From: Bordetella holmesii ATCC 51541
GTDB taxonomy: Bacteria > Pseudomonadota > Gammaproteobacteria > Burkholderiales > Burkholderiaceae_B
Assembly: GCA_000612485.1 (NCBI GenBank)
Contig: CP007494.1
Location: 868,001-932,000, forward strand
DNA length: 64,000 bases
Direction: 5' to 3'
Part shown: positions 1-8,565 of the stretch, in pieces
How the letters are laid out: each line of letters opens with the position of its first letter
Numbering within the stretch: position 1 is the first letter of the stretch
The notes under the pieces: generated by a model
What the model was told of the DNA's origin: nothing
The model's database searches: none
The model's input: the letters and a program-made list of their open reading frames with translations, nothing else
Made by a program: the position numbers and the translations under genes

Positions 1-140
1 CCGTGGCCGATCTTCAGGTCTCCGGAGCCTTTCCCACCGGCGATGTGCCGCGCGTGCTGGCCGCCGTGGCGATCACCCTGGGCCTGCACCTGGACACACA
101 GGCGCCGCTGTGGCGGGCGCGCCGGCTACACCTGTCCTGA
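1..140 (+). CDS. FecR-like anti-sigma regulator, C-terminal end only
   Basis: The last 45 codons of a gene entering from the left edge are read in the frame starting at base 3 and ending at TGA 138-140. The residues have the shape of the FecR C-terminal STN-like module, with a short segment SGAFPTGDVPRVLAAVA followed by a hydrophobic helix and a basic end (RARRLHLS). FecR proteins span the inner membrane and pass a signal from a TonB receptor to an ECF sigma factor. The next gene, 90 bases downstream on the same strand, is exactly such a receptor with an STN domain, which supports the call. The tail alone cannot exclude another STN-containing protein. Confidence 0.55.
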   Translation, partial: VADLQVSGAFPTGDVPRVLAAVAITLGLHLDTQAPLWRARRLHLS

Positions 141-230
141 CCGCGGTTACAACATTTCTGCCGAATACTGATCCGTTTTCGGATCTCGCGGGTCAAGGGG
201 AGTGAACCTTCTCTCAAAACAGACCTGTCC

Positions 231-2618
231 ATGAAACAACGCTCTCTGCTTTCCCTGCGCACCGTCACCCTGGCGACTCGCCTGGCCCTGGGCGCGCTGG
301 GCGTGACCGCGTCGGCCGCCTGGCCGCTGGCGGCCCAGGCCCAGACCGCACGAAGCTTCGACATCCCCGCCGGCACGCTCGAAGAAGTGCTGGGCCGTTT
401 TGGCCGCGATGCTGGCGTCTTGCTGTCCTTCCGCCCTGAGGTCACGCAGGGGTTGGACAGCGCCGGCCTGCGGGGCAGCTTTACCGTGCAAACCGGTCTC
501 GAACGCCTGCTGGCCGGCACCGGTATTGAGGTCCGGCCCCAAGGCGCCGGCGGATATGTGCTCGAACGCCATGGCGGCGTGGCCCAATTGCAGGCCATCA
601 CCGTGGCGGCCCAGGCCTCAAGCGACGGACTGCCTGCGCCTTACGCCGGAGGGCAGGTCGCCCGCGGAGGCAGTCTGGGCATGCTGGGCAGCGCCGACGT
701 CATGGACGTGCCCTTCAACACGACCAACTACACCGCCCAGACACTGGAAAACCAACAGGCGCGCACCCTGGCCGATGTCGTGGTCAACGAAGCCTCGGTG
801 CGCACGCTGACCTCCAGCGGCGGCTTTGGCGAAGACTTCCAGATCCGGGGCTACACCGTCTCCAGTGGCGACGTGGGGCTCAACGGCCTGTTCGGCCTGA
901 CCTCTTCGAGCCGCATGCCGGCGGCCATCATGGAGCGGGTCGAAGTGCTCAAAGGGCCCGGCACGCTCATGAATGGCGTCGGCCCCAATGGAAGCATCGG
1001 CGGCGGCATCAATGTGGTGACCAAGCGAGCCGGCGACGAACCGCTCACCCGCCTGACCGCTACCTATCAGGACAAGTCCCAGTTGGGGGGCATGCTCGAC
1101 ATGGGACGCCGTTTCGGTGACAACGAGGAATGGGGCATCCGCGTCAACGGCGTCTATCACAACGGCCAGACCACGCTCGATGGCGGCAGTCAGCGCCAGG
1201 GGATGGGCGCGCTGGCGCTGGACTACCGCGGCGAGCGCCTGCGCTGGTCGCTCGATGCCTATACGCAACGCGAGCGCACCGACAACTTCCGCCCTCAGGT
1301 GGGCTTCCAATCCTCGGTGACCGAGTTGCCTTCGCCGCCGTCCGGCCACCGCAACTTCTACCCGGGCACGCAGCTCAAACTGGAGGACTCCACCGTCGCC
1401 TCGCGCCTGGAGTACGACATCAACGACGCGGTCACGGTCTATGCCGCCGGCGGCTATCGCTATGGCACGGCCGATCAGACGTTCCCGCCCGGTCCGGTCG
1501 ATGCCAATGGCGACTTCACGGCCCGCAATGCCTTTTATGACTCTTACTCGCGCACCTCCACCGGCGAGGCCGGGCTGCGCGCACGCTTTGACACCTGGGG
1601 CGTCAAGCACAATCTGGCATTGGGTGCCACGCGCCTGGACCAGGAGCTCGGCAACTTCTACCTCACCTCGACGGCCACTACACCGTCGAACATCTACAAC
1701 CCGTCCCCCCTGCCTGATGTCACCGGACATCGGGGCTCGCCCAACAAGGCGTCGAAAACCGCGCTCACCAGCTTCACGCTGGCCGATACGCTGTCGTTTG
1801 CCGACGACCGCCTGATGATCACCGGCGGCCTGCGGCAGCAACGCGTGGCGCTGGATAACTACTCGACATCCACGGGTGACCTCACCAGTTCCTACGACGA
1901 GAGCGCCGTCTCTCCGCTGGCGGGCGTGGTGTTCAAGCCCTGGTCCAACGTCTCGCTGTACGGCAATTTCACGTCCGGCCTGACGCGCGGTGGCGTAGCA
2001 CCCGCTACCGCGGCCAATGCCGGGCAGGTCTTCTCCCCCTACAAATCCAAGCAATACGAAGCGGGCGTGAAGGTCGATTGGGGCCGTGTCATGACCAGCG
2101 CCTCGGTGTTCCAGATCAAGCGTCCCAACGCGTTGACGGACCCGACCACCAACGTCTACAGCTTTGACGGCGAGCAGCGCAACCGTGGCTTCGAACTTGC
2201 CGCTACCGGCGAAGTCGTCTCCGGCCTGCGCATGATGGCCAGCGCCACCTTCTACGATGCCAAGATCACCCGCAGCGCGGGCGGCGTCAACGACGGCAAC
2301 GACGCCAATGGCGTACCCGACAGCACCTTCAATCTTGGCGTGGACTGGGACATGCCGTGGGTACAGGGCCTGAGCCTCAATGCCCGCGTGATCCACACCT
2401 CGTCGGCCTGGTTCAACGCCGCCAACACCATCCGCCTGCCCTCCTGGACCCGCTACGACGTGGGCGCGCGGTACAGCACGCGGATGATGGGCCATGCCAT
2501 CGTGTTCCGCGCCAACATCGAAAACCTGTTCAACAAGAGCTATTGGCTGGCCAGCGGCACCTATGCCTCGGTGGCTGCGCCACGCGCGGTGCTGCTGTCG
2601 GCGCAGATCGACTTCTGA
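231..2618 (+). CDS. TonB-dependent siderophore receptor with STN signalling domain
   Basis: A 795-residue outer-membrane receptor that would import a ferric siderophore using TonB energy. Residues 1 to about 37 form a signal peptide ending in AAQAQ. Residues about 40-110 are a secretin/TonB short N-terminal (STN) domain (FDIPAGTLEEVLGRFGRDAG), which in the FpvA/FoxA/FecA group contacts FecR. The plug follows at about 150-270, with VEVLKGPGTLMNGVGPNG typical of siderophore receptors. A 22-strand barrel runs to the terminal AQIDF, ending in the aromatic residue expected for BAM-dependent insertion. The length is normal and no frame break is seen. The preceding FecR tail suggests cell-surface signalling. 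The substrate cannot be read from sequence. Confidence 0.93.
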   Translation: MKQRSLLSLRTVTLATRLALGALGVTASAAWPLAAQAQTARSFDIPAGTLEEVLGRFGRDAGVLLSFRPEVTQGLDSAGLRGSFTVQTGLERLLAGTGIEVRPQGAGGYVLERHGGVAQLQAITVAAQASSDGLPAPYAGGQVARGGSLGMLGSADVMDVPFNTTNYTAQTLENQQARTLADVVVNEASVRTLTSSGGFGEDFQIRGYTVSSGDVGLNGLFGLTSSSRMPAAIMERVEVLKGPGTLMNGVGPNGSIGGGINVVTKRAGDEPLTRLTATYQDKSQLGGMLDMGRRFGDNEEWGIRVNGVYHNGQTTLDGGSQRQGMGALALDYRGERLRWSLDAYTQRERTDNFRPQVGFQSSVTELPSPPSGHRNFYPGTQLKLEDSTVASRLEYDINDAVTVYAAGGYRYGTADQTFPPGPVDANGDFTARNAFYDSYSRTSTGEAGLRARFDTWGVKHNLALGATRLDQELGNFYLTSTATTPSNIYNPSPLPDVTGHRGSPNKASKTALTSFTLADTLSFADDRLMITGGLRQQRVALDNYSTSTGDLTSSYDESAVSPLAGVVFKPWSNVSLYGNFTSGLTRGGVAPATAANAGQVFSPYKSKQYEAGVKVDWGRVMTSASVFQIKRPNALTDPTTNVYSFDGEQRNRGFELAATGEVVSGLRMMASATFYDAKITRSAGGVNDGNDANGVPDSTFNLGVDWDMPWVQGLSLNARVIHTSSAWFNAANTIRLPSWTRYDVGARYSTRMMGHAIVFRANIENLFNKSYWLASGTYASVAAPRAVLLSAQIDF

Positions 2619-2642
2619 ACGGAAACACGCCAGGCGTACTGG

Positions 2643-2676
2643 CCCCGAGGGTTGGAGATCCCTCCAACCCTCGGGG
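2643..2676 (+). terminator. Strong hairpin after the TonB receptor gene
   Basis: A perfect 15-base-pair stem (arms 2643-2657 and 2662-2676) with a four-base loop ATCC lies 25 bases after the receptor stop codon. No long T run follows on either strand, so it may end transcription inefficiently or mainly stabilise the mRNA 3' end. Confidence 0.6.
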
Positions 2677-2835
2677 CTTACATGATGAAGAACAAGGGGG
2701 GCGTTCGCGCCGACGCCGTCAGGGACGATCCGCCGGGGCGGCCCGCGGTACGGTCTCCGACGCCGCGAACCCTCGCCGGGCTACGCAAGCGGCGCATTCG
2801 CCAAGGCGTGGCGCAGCACGCCGAAGCCCACCCGC

Positions 2836-3600
2836 TCAGAACGCGTAGACCATGCCCACGCTGCCGAACAGATTCGTGCGGCGTTCGTTCAGCGGGCTGT
2901 CGCGCGCGTCACCCAACACGGAGCTCACGCCCAGATTGGTCAGCAGGCTCCAGCGCGCATCGAAGAGGTAGGCCCAGCTGGCAAACACCGATGCCGATTT
3001 GAAGCCGGCCGAAGGCGAATACGTCGACAGGCCCTCACGACTGTTGGCCGCCTGCGAGGACGTCACACCAAACCACGTCTGCATATCGTCGCGGCTGCCC
3101 CATTGGGTCGCGGCTCCGACGCGAACGCTGTTGCGCTCGGTCTGCAACACGGCATAAGAGGTGCGCAGCTCCAGCGCACCGCCGTAACCGCTGTGTGCGG
3201 CCTGGCGGTAGGCTGCGCCCAGGGAGTAGCGGCCCGGAGCCCACTCGACATAGGCGCCGTAGGCCGCGTGAAACTTGATGTCGCCAATGCCGCGCGTGCG
3301 ATCGGCGTCGCTGGCGTCCCGGCCGAGATTGGCTCCGATGAACACGCCGGCGCTCAGGTCCGGGGCCAGCGTGGTCTTCAAACCCATCGCCGGCAGACCG
3401 GCGCGCGGCGTGATGAAGAAATTGCCCGACTCGTAATTGATGAGCGGCAGCGGAACCGTGCGGTACTCGCTCGACCCGTCATACACCGGGACGACACCGA
3501 CGCCCAGCCCGATGAAGTTCTGGCTTTGCGCTGCGGCTTGCGAGCATGCCGCCACCGCTACGGCTGCCAGCGCGCCTTTCGTAAACATTCCGACGTACAT
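2836..3600 (-). CDS. MipA/OmpV family outer-membrane protein
   Basis: A 254-residue protein with a signal peptide (cleavage likely near AAAQS, residue about 25) and the MipA/OmpV pattern: an early FIGLGVGVVPVYDGSSEY segment, LPLINYESGNFFI, then alternating beta strands ending in MVYAF, a typical outer-membrane terminal phenylalanine. MipA was described as a scaffold for the murein hydrolase MltA and a penicillin-binding protein; many homologues are simply porin-like barrels. The ATG at 3600 is preceded by a good AAGGAG ribosome site. It stands alone, convergent with the TonB receptor. The exact role is uncertain. Confidence 0.85.
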   Translation of the reverse strand: MYVGMFTKGALAAVAVAACSQAAAQSQNFIGLGVGVVPVYDGSSEYRTVPLPLINYESGNFFITPRAGLPAMGLKTTLAPDLSAGVFIGANLGRDASDADRTRGIGDIKFHAAYGAYVEWAPGRYSLGAAYRQAAHSGYGGALELRTSYAVLQTERNSVRVGAATQWGSRDDMQTWFGVTSSQAANSREGLSTYSPSAGFKSASVFASWAYLFDARWSLLTNLGVSSVLGDARDSPLNERRTNLFGSVGMVYAF

Positions 3601-3754
3601 CAGGACTCCTTGCTTGCGTTGCGGCCAGGCTCGTGCCCGCCGTTGCCGGCGATATTATCCGGGTTTGTAGGGATTCGTTTCAGATCGATGGCGGCCATAG
3701 TTGGCTGCACGCCACAGTCGATCCGGCCGGGGCCGGCGAACCGGCGCGGGGGGA

Positions 3755-4522
3755 CTACGCCAGCCACGCACCGATGACCGCCAGCACGGCCTCGGGTTGT
3801 TCACGGTGCGGCACATGTCCGCACTGGGCGAAGACCTTTTTTTGCCCGCCGGTCTGGCCGGCGATGCGCTCGGCATGGATCAGGGATCCATATTCATCGC
3901 TGTCGCCGTGCAGCGCGAGCACCGTGCAGCGGACCTCGGCCAGCGCCGTGTCGAGATTCCACTGCACGAAATCCGGCGACAGCCAGCTATCGACCCAGGC
4001 GCTCAGCACCCAGGCGGCTTTGTCGCCGTGATACTTTTTCAATCGGTCCAACTGACCGGGCAGAGCGAAATCCTCGCGCGCCTGCCGGATCCCGGACAGG
4101 GTGCGCGACTCGGCAAAGACCTGGGCCGACTCGGTGATCAAGCCCCAGCAATCGTGCGCATACCGGCCAGCAGCCACGATCGCCATGCCGCCGCCCACGC
4201 TGTGGCCCATGGCGACAAACGGCCCGATCTCCAGCTGTTCTCGCACGCAGCGCAAGCCCGACTCGGCTTCCTGGCTGACGAAGTCCAGGTCCAGCCGGCC
4301 AGGATGCGCATCCGAGCACCCGAAACCGAGGCGGTCATACGCGATCACGTCCCGGCCGGCCGCTTGAGCCAGCCGCGCAGGAAAATCACGCCACAACGCT
4401 ACACAGCCCAGTGAATCATGCAGCAACACCACCGGCGGCAAGCCAGTCTCGCCAGCATGCCAGCGGCGGGCGAACAGACGGCCGTGATCCGTCTCGATGA
4501 AATGATCCTGCGTCGTCAACAT
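3755..4522 (-). CDS. Alpha/beta hydrolase
   Basis: A 255-residue alpha/beta-hydrolase-fold enzyme. The nucleophile elbow is GHSVGGG, the oxyanion segment is VVLLHDSLG near residue 32, the acid is probably the aspartate in DSDEYG, and the catalytic histidine is in CGHVPHREQPE near the C terminus. An upstream in-frame ATG at 4636 exists, but homology to the fold begins at MLTTQDHF, and the longer start would overlap the next gene, so 4522 is preferred. It lies 82 bases downstream of the SsuD-like monooxygenase on the same strand and may be co-transcribed. Substrate unknown; esterase, haloperoxidase-like and C-C hydrolase activities are all possible. Confidence 0.85.
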   Translation of the reverse strand: MLTTQDHFIETDHGRLFARRWHAGETGLPPVVLLHDSLGCVALWRDFPARLAQAAGRDVIAYDRLGFGCSDAHPGRLDLDFVSQEAESGLRCVREQLEIGPFVAMGHSVGGGMAIVAAGRYAHDCWGLITESAQVFAESRTLSGIRQAREDFALPGQLDRLKKYHGDKAAWVLSAWVDSWLSPDFVQWNLDTALAEVRCTVLALHGDSDEYGSLIHAERIAGQTGGQKKVFAQCGHVPHREQPEAVLAVIGAWLA

Positions 4523-4604
4523 AGTGCCCGCCAGACAAGAGAGAACACGATAGTAGCGTCCCCGCCGGGCTCGCGCTTGCCCGGGCATGCCAGCGCGGCC
4601 GCCG

Positions 4605-5675
4605 TCAGCCGGCCCGCAGAAGCGGCAGCAGGTCACGGCCCTGCCGCCCGATCTCGTTCAGATAAGGCGTATCGGAGAGCACGAACTGCGTGATGCCCAG
4701 ATCCTGGTACTTCCGCAGCGCTGCGGCCACATCGCGGGCGGAACCCACCAGCCAGGTCGTCGCCGCCCCGCCGCCGCCGTGGCGGCCGGGTGCGGTGTAG
4801 AGGATGTCATCGAGCACCTCGCCGCGCTGCTGCAGGTCGAACAAGCGCGGCTGGCCCACAGCCACGGCGCGGCGATGATCCTGCCAGGCCCCGTTTTGCG
4901 CGTTCGCCATCGCAGCCACCCGTGCCTGGGCGTCGGCCCATGCCTGCTCCGTCGTCTCACGAACGACGGTGGTGATGCGCAAGCCGAACTCCAGCGGCGC
5001 GTGCACACGACCCAGCCGTGCCGACAGTGTTTTGAGCCGATGGATGCGCTCGGCCAGATCGGCCAGCGGCTCGCCCCAGAACAACTGCACGTCCGCCTCC
5101 GCGGCAGCCACCCGCTCGGCCGCTGCCGAGGCGCCACCGAAGTACAACTTGGGATGACGCCGCGCCCCCCGCGTCACCACCTGCGGCTGCAGCCGTGCCT
5201 GCCTGGCCTGAAAAAAGTCCCCGTCGTAGGTGACCGCCTCCTCTGTCCATAACCGGCGCGTCAGTTGCATGAACTCCCGCGTGCGCGCATAGCGTTCGTC
5301 CTGCCCGCCCTCGTGATCACCGTAAGCCTGCAGGTCATCCTTGCCCGAAACGATGTTCACCCGCACGCGGCCGCCGCTCAGGTGATCCAGCGTGGCCGCG
5401 GCGGCGGCAAACTGCACGGCACGCCAGTAACCCGGCCGCACGGCGATCAAGGGCTCGAAGCGGGTCGTGCGTGCGGCCAGCGCGGTAGCCACCGTGAAGG
5501 TATCGGGGCGTCCCCATCCGGCTCCGAGCAAGGCTCCGGTCCAGCCATGCGTTTCCAGGGCCAGCGCCTGGCGGGTGAGCGTGTCCAGGCTGTTGTGATC
5601 GTCGGCCGCGGTGTCGCCGCGATGACCGGCCTCGGTGTGATTGGGGATGTACCAGAGATATTCGGATGTCGTCAT
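4605..5675 (-). CDS. FMNH2-dependent alkanesulfonate monooxygenase-like (SsuD family)
   Basis: A 356-residue bacterial luciferase-like (LLM) flavin oxidoreductase. The family features include the N-terminal YLWYIPNHTEAGHRG segment, the RFEPLIAVRPGYW strand, TLDHLSGGRVRVNIVSG and the DGDFFQA region characteristic of SsuD. Such enzymes use reduced FMN from a partner reductase to cleave the C-S bond of sulfonates, releasing sulfite for cysteine synthesis. It is transcribed divergently from a sulfonate-type binding protein and permease across a 225-bp gap, which fits a sulfur-starvation locus. No flavin reductase (SsuE) gene is in the window. Substrate range is inferred from family only. Confidence 0.88.
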   Translation of the reverse strand: MTTSEYLWYIPNHTEAGHRGDTAADDHNSLDTLTRQALALETHGWTGALLGAGWGRPDTFTVATALAARTTRFEPLIAVRPGYWRAVQFAAAAATLDHLSGGRVRVNIVSGKDDLQAYGDHEGGQDERYARTREFMQLTRRLWTEEAVTYDGDFFQARQARLQPQVVTRGARRHPKLYFGGASAAAERVAAAEADVQLFWGEPLADLAERIHRLKTLSARLGRVHAPLEFGLRITTVVRETTEQAWADAQARVAAMANAQNGAWQDHRRAVAVGQPRLFDLQQRGEVLDDILYTAPGRHGGGGAATTWLVGSARDVAAALRKYQDLGITQFVLSDTPYLNEIGRQGRDLLPLLRAG

Positions 5676-5900
5676 GCGAAATGCCGGCCAGGAGAAAACG
5701 CCAGCTTACCGCAAGGCGGCGCGTGGGTCGAAGACCGATCTCTTGGACACTAATAGCTCGCAGCAATAACCGCCCACGCGCGCGCTACCCGCGCGGATAC
5801 AACTATGCATATAACCAAAATGAATGAAATTGTTAGGACAACTTCCTTAAAATTATTAAGACATAAGCTAAGCCCATAACGGGCACAGGACCACTGAATC
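5676..5900. promoter_or_regulatory. Divergent promoter region of the sulfonate locus
   Basis: This 225-base gap between divergent start codons is much richer in A and T from about 5800 to 5880 than the surrounding genes. It holds an inverted repeat CTTAA-aatta-TTAAG at 5846-5860 and a GTGCC-free AT tract of the kind bound by CysB or Cbl. No exact -35/-10 pair stands out. Control by CysB/Cbl is inferred from the genes, not from a recognised site. Confidence 0.4.
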
Positions 5901-6914
5901 ATGTTGCGTAAGCTGTTTGCCACCGCTTTGCTGGCCGCCGGTCTGGGCAGCGCCGCTCAGGCCGCCCAACCCGCACTGGAAATCGGCTACCTGCCCATTC
6001 TTCCCGATGCCCAGCTCTTTGTCGCACTGGAAAGCGGCTCATTGGCCGCCGATGGCGTCACTCAGCCCAAGCTCGTGCAGTTCCAAAGCGGCCCGGCATT
6101 GACCCAGGCCTTGATCGCCGGACAGCTCGACGCTGCCTATGTGGGCATCGGCCCGGCCCTGGTGGCGCGCGCCAAGGGTGCCGACATCAAGGTGGTCGCC
6201 TCCAATATCGTCGAACAGGTGGGCGTCCTGGCCCTGGGCCCGCTGGCGCCGTATTTCGCCTCGGGCGACCCGTCTACCGCCTTTGCCCGCTTTGCCAAGG
6301 AAAAAGGCCGCAAGGCCGTCATTGCCAGCTATCCCAAAGGCGCGGTGCCCGAAGCCGCCCTCCAATATTGGCTGCGCAACGTCCTGAAAGCCGATCTGGC
6401 GGACATCGATTTCGTCTATCAGGGCGAAGCGCAGATCCAGCAATCGCTGATGACCGGTGCCATCGACGGTGCGGCCGTGCTCGAACCCACCACCACCTCG
6501 GTCCTGCGCCGCCAGCCCGACGCACGTGTGGTCGCTCGCGGCTCGCAGCTCTTTCCCAAGCAGCCCGGCGCCGTTCTTCTCGTGCGCGAAACGCTGATCA
6601 AGAACCACCCCGAGATCGTCCAGGCGCTCGTGCGTTCGCAGATTGCCGCCACGGCCATGCTGCGCGACGATCCCGCCAAGGCGGCCGGCTATGTGCAGAA
6701 ATTCGTCGGCGGCGGTCGCCTGCCGCTGGACCTCGTCGAAGCAGCCATCCGCAACTCGCGAGACCAATTCGAAGCCGACCCCCGCGCCATCGAAGCGGCC
6801 ACCGCGCAATTGCAGGACTTCCAGGCCCAGTTGGGCACGCAAGCCGAGCGCGTGGACATCGGCCAACTCTTTGATACTCGCTTCTACGTCAACGCCAAAT
6901 GGACACCAGCGTAA
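5901..6914 (+). CDS. Sulfonate/nitrate-type ABC transporter substrate-binding protein
   Basis: A 337-residue periplasmic binding protein with a signal peptide (cleavage near AQAAQ, residue 22). IGYLPILPDAQLFVALE, the ALTQALIAGQLDAAYVGIGPAL block and the late LEPTTTSVL segment are typical of the SsuA/TauA/NrtA family (NMT1-like fold). It captures an aliphatic sulfonate or similar anion and hands it to the permease encoded next, whose start codon lies 16 bases inside this gene. Complete and intact. It is divergent from the SsuD-like monooxygenase, supporting a sulfonate role. Confidence 0.88.
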   Translation: MLRKLFATALLAAGLGSAAQAAQPALEIGYLPILPDAQLFVALESGSLAADGVTQPKLVQFQSGPALTQALIAGQLDAAYVGIGPALVARAKGADIKVVASNIVEQVGVLALGPLAPYFASGDPSTAFARFAKEKGRKAVIASYPKGAVPEAALQYWLRNVLKADLADIDFVYQGEAQIQQSLMTGAIDGAAVLEPTTTSVLRRQPDARVVARGSQLFPKQPGAVLLVRETLIKNHPEIVQALVRSQIAATAMLRDDPAKAAGYVQKFVGGGRLPLDLVEAAIRNSRDQFEADPRAIEAATAQLQDFQAQLGTQAERVDIGQLFDTRFYVNAKWTPA

Positions 6915-7696
6915 TCGCTCTGGCGCCGTCACTACCGCGCCGGCGGCTCTGGCCCCGGCGCATGTTCTATGGCGCGCGGGGAGTGCTGATCTTTCTGGCC
7001 ATCTGGAAAGCCGCCCAGGTCTGGGAGTGGGCGCCGCGCGGCACGCTGCCCGACCCCTTCGCCCTACCGGGCGCGCTGATGCGCGAGTGGCGTGACGGCC
7101 GGCTGCTGCCGGCGGTGGGCTCCAGCCTGGTGCATTACTTCTGGGGCCTGGCGCTGGGCACCCTGTTCGGCTTCGGCGTCGGCCTGGCCGCCGCCACGAC
7201 GCAGCGCTTCGACATGCTGCAAGCCTGGCTGGCACGCGTACTGCGCCCCATCCCGCCGCTGGCCTGGGTGGTGTTTGCCATTGCCTGGTTCAAGGTCAGC
7301 CACGCCGGCGCGGCCTTTGTCATCGCCATCGGCGTGTTCTGGGTCAACTACTTCGCCACCTATGCCGCGGTGCGCAACGTCGATCCGCGCCTGTACGAAC
7401 TGGCGCGGGCTTTCGGACATGGCAGCTACCTGGCACGCGCCTGGAGCATCACGCTGCCGGCCATCTCGCCGGGCGCGCTGGCCGGTGTACGCGCCGGCAT
7501 CGGCCAGGCCTGGATGACACTGATCGCGGCGGAATTGCTGGGCGTGCCCGGCATGGGCCAGGAGATGAACGCCGCCGCGGGCGTAGGCGCCTACGACGCG
7601 GTCGTCGTCTATATGCTGACCATCTCGCTGGTGTATACGCTGTGCGATTTCGCCTACGGCCAACTGGAAAAACGGGTACTGCAATGGCGGCCGTAA
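6899..7696 (+). CDS. ABC transporter permease, SsuC/TauC type
   Basis: A 265-residue inner-membrane permease of the BPD_transp_1 family, with about six hydrophobic segments and the cytoplasmic EAA loop (ELARAFGHGSYLARAWSITLPAISPG) that docks on the ATPase. It overlaps the binding-protein gene by 16 bases and the ATPase start codons by up to 13 bases, so the three were one operon. The permease looks intact, but its own ATPase gene is truncated, so transport would need another ATPase. Confidence 0.88.
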   Translation: MDTSVIALAPSLPRRRLWPRRMFYGARGVLIFLAIWKAAQVWEWAPRGTLPDPFALPGALMREWRDGRLLPAVGSSLVHYFWGLALGTLFGFGVGLAAATTQRFDMLQAWLARVLRPIPPLAWVVFAIAWFKVSHAGAAFVIAIGVFWVNYFATYAAVRNVDPRLYELARAFGHGSYLARAWSITLPAISPGALAGVRAGIGQAWMTLIAAELLGVPGMGQEMNAAAGVGAYDAVVVYMLTISLVYTLCDFAYGQLEKRVLQWRP

Positions 7697-8178
7697 TGCG
7701 TTTCGAGAACTTCAGCTACACCCATCCCGGCGCGACCGCGCCGGTGATCCGCGGCCTGACGCTGGACATCCAGGCCGGCAGCTTCGTGGCCATCGTCGGC
7801 GGCTCGGGCGTGGGTAAGTCCACCTTGCTGCGCGCCGCCGCCGGCCTGACCGAACCGGGTGGAGGCAGCGTGCGCTTCGAGGCTCGCCCCAAGCCCGGCT
7901 GCCGCGCCCGTGCGGTGGTGTTCCAGGACAGCCGGCTCCTGCCCTGGCGCCGAGTCGGCGCCAATGTGGCCTATGGGCTGGAGGGATTGGGTCTATCCGG
8001 CGAAGAGAAACGCCGCCGCGCGCGGCAGGCTCTGGCGCTGACCGGCATGGAGGGCCTGGACGACCGCTGGCCGCACCAACTCTCCGGCGGACAAGCCCAA
8101 CGCGTGGGCATCGCCCGCGCAATCGCGCGCTGCCGGACTTTGCCCAGAACGTGGCGCAAATCTCCCATATCCTCGAAC
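7684..8178 (+). pseudogene. SsuB/TauB-type ABC ATPase, truncated by a deletion
   Basis: The reading frame starts well (ATG 7684 or 7696, the latter overlapping the permease stop as TAATG). It contains Walker A GGSGVGKST, a Q-loop VVFQDSRLLPW and the signature LSGGQAQRVGIARAIA. The ATPase sequence then stops at about base 8125. The expected Walker B (LLLDEPFGALD), switch histidine and C-terminal half, roughly 90-100 residues, are absent, and the frame runs directly into the DsrE-like gene. A protein without Walker B cannot hydrolyse ATP. The junction looks like a deletion that removed the rest of this gene and the start of another one. Confidence 0.88.
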
Positions 8179-8481
8179 ATGCCTGACCTCCTGCGCGTGC
8201 TCATTCACGCCCCCACCGCCGACGCCCTGCGCCGCGCTCGCAACAACGCCGCCAACCTGCTCAAGGCCGACCCACACGCCGCAGTCGAGATCGTGGTCAA
8301 CGCCGCCGGCGTCGCGGCCGCGCTGGCCGACCCGCACGCCACCGATGCCCGTCTGCGCGTCTGCGCCAACACCTTGCTGGCCACGGGCACGCAGGCGCCA
8401 CCCAATCTGACGATCGTGCCCGCCGCGATACTCTACCTGGCGCAGAAACAAGCCGAAGGCTGGGCCTATATCCGCGCCTGA
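8179..8481 (+). CDS. DsrE-like small sulfur-relay family protein
   Basis: A 100-residue protein starting at ATG 8179. It has the DsrE/DsrF-like pattern LRVLIHAPTADALRRARNNA, then AVEIVVNAAGVAAAL, an LRVCANTL segment with a cysteine, and TIVPAAILYLAQKQAEGWAY. Members of this fold relay sulfur or have unknown roles; this short cytoplasmic subgroup is uncharacterised as far as I can tell. It is in frame with the truncated ATPase upstream, so a 275-280-residue fusion could also be translated. The internal start is supported by an overlapping upstream frame ending at TGA 8184-8186, as in a normal ATG/TGA operon overlap. Confidence 0.7.
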   Translation: MPDLLRVLIHAPTADALRRARNNAANLLKADPHAAVEIVVNAAGVAAALADPHATDARLRVCANTLLATGTQAPPNLTIVPAAILYLAQKQAEGWAYIRA

Positions 8482-8565
8482 CGGCCACGTGCGGGGCTGC
8501 CCGCGGCCCGGCGCGAGGCCGCGCTGCTATACTTTTTTCACGCAACACCCTGACCCCACCCCCGC

